NCBI RefSeq assembly: GCF_041075285.1 | Contig: NZ_CP163512.1 | Coordinates: forward strand, 1 to 64,000 | DNA: 64,000 nucleotides | Reading direction: 5' to 3' | Source: Providencia rettgeri | Lineage (GTDB): Bacteria > Pseudomonadota > Gammaproteobacteria > Enterobacterales > Enterobacteriaceae | Shown here: positions 63,533 through 64,000 of the stretch, piece after piece | How the letters are laid out: each line of letters starts with the position of its first letter | Numbering within the stretch: the first letter of the stretch is position 1 | The notes under the pieces: model-generated | Seen by the model: only the letters and a program-made list of their open reading frames with translations | What the model was told of the DNA's origin: nothing | The model's database searches: none | Program-made: the position numbers and the translations under genes

Positions 63533-63616
63533 AAGCCCGTTTCACAGCTTAAACTACATCGGGTAATCAATGCCGTAATTATCAGTCTTATTAATACTGA
63601 AAGGCAAAGCATATTG

Positions 63617-64000
63617 TCAGCTTTTACGCTCAATAATAAAATTAGCTAAAGCACTTAGCATATCTATATTATACCCGTGGGATTGGATCGTCTCTAAAGC
63701 GTCTATCGCAGCATGATATAGCTCACGCGCTTTTTGTTGTGCAGCCTCAAGGCCAAGTAGAGATGGATAAGTGCTTTTTTCGTGTTCTGCATCTGCGCCT
63801 TGGCGTTTGCCCGTGATAGCACTGTCCCCAATGACGTCTAGGATATCGTCTTGAACTTGAAAGGCAAGCCCAATAGATTCGGCGTATTTATCCAATGCTG
63901 GCAATAACTGATGCCCTTTATTACCCGCAGCATATGCTCCAAGGCGGATCGCCGCACGAATGAGCGCCCCGGTTTTGTGTTGATGAATACGTTCTAATGA
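63617..64000 (-). CDS. ispA: Farnesyl diphosphate synthase, C-terminal part (5' end outside window)
   Basis: Prenyltransferase making farnesyl diphosphate from IPP and DMAPP/GPP. The frame runs off the right edge; 127 residues are visible. They include HKTGALIRAAIRLGAYAAG and the second aspartate-rich motif in FQVQDDILDVIGD, ending NFIIERKS as in E. coli (YIIQRNK). The Met-like start at 63904 is internal. Upstream of dxs in the same direction. Confidence 0.95.
   Translation of the reverse strand, partial: SLERIHQHKTGALIRAAIRLGAYAAGNKGHQLLPALDKYAESIGLAFQVQDDILDVIGDSAITGKRQGADAEHEKSTYPSLLGLEAAQQKARELYHAAIDALETIQSHGYNIDMLSALANFIIERKS

Overview
The window looks like chromosome of an AT-rich enterobacterium of the Morganellaceae, most likely Providencia or a close relative. 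That is an inference from protein sequences that follow E. coli K-12 orthologues closely, from E. coli-like gene blocks, and from ERIC-type intergenic palindromes; no rRNA or tRNA gene is present to anchor the species. Most of it is housekeeping chromosome. I see no phage, plasmid, insertion-sequence or CRISPR genes.

Layout. 0-4 kb: end of carA and all of carB (carbamoyl phosphate). 4.1-5.1 kb: a MerR/TipAS drug-sensing regulator with a recognisable self-operator. 5.2-8.9 kb: yghB and metC facing away from exbB-exbD, the latter under a Fur box. 8.9-10.5 kb: a 1.6-kb AT-rich stretch without protein genes but with two small-RNA-like structures. 10.5-12.0 kb: yedE-yedF (thiosulfate/sulfur import). 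12.0-12.85 kb: an ERIC element running into a 93-bp tandem array. 12.85-15.6 kb: a GNAT acetyltransferase, rdgC and mak. 15.6-16.2 kb: a second ERIC whose right half is part of a 161-bp unit present three times. 16.6-24 kb: cpdB, a small exported protein, a nitroreductase, and an orphan MetQ lipoprotein divergent from a 2-oxoglutarate-type oxygenase plus a Cys/Met-metabolism PLP enzyme. 24-33 kb: sbcCD, phoBR (with Pho box) and brnQ. 33-37.5 kb: ggt, a lipoprotein, a 2-Cys peroxiredoxin with an OxyR-like site, and acpH. 37.8-48 kb: queA-tgt-yajC-secDF, nrdR-ribD-ribH-nusB, thiL-pgpA. 48-61 kb: yaaU-fixXCBA divergent from caiTABCDE, followed by caiF, a complete anaerobic carnitine reduction locus. 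61.5-64 kb: dxs and the 3' part of ispA.

How it fits together. The rdgC-mak, sbcCD-phoBR-brnQ, acpH-queA-tgt-yajC-secDF, nrdR...pgpA and dxs-ispA segments follow the E. coli order with losses (araJ, proY, malZ, tsx, yajO not seen) and insertions. The carnitine locus, which in E. coli lies beside carAB, here sits between pgpA and dxs about 45 kb from carAB.

The most unusual DNA is non-coding. A roughly 142-bp, three-hairpin element occurs twice (about 33.1 and 48.0 kb), each time between convergent genes and each time bracketed by a pair of matching hairpins whose sequence differs completely between the two sites. Two different tandem arrays both start at the edge of, or inside, an ERIC palindrome. 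Three direct copies of a TCACCAAT-type motif lie exactly 59 bp apart between fixA and caiT.
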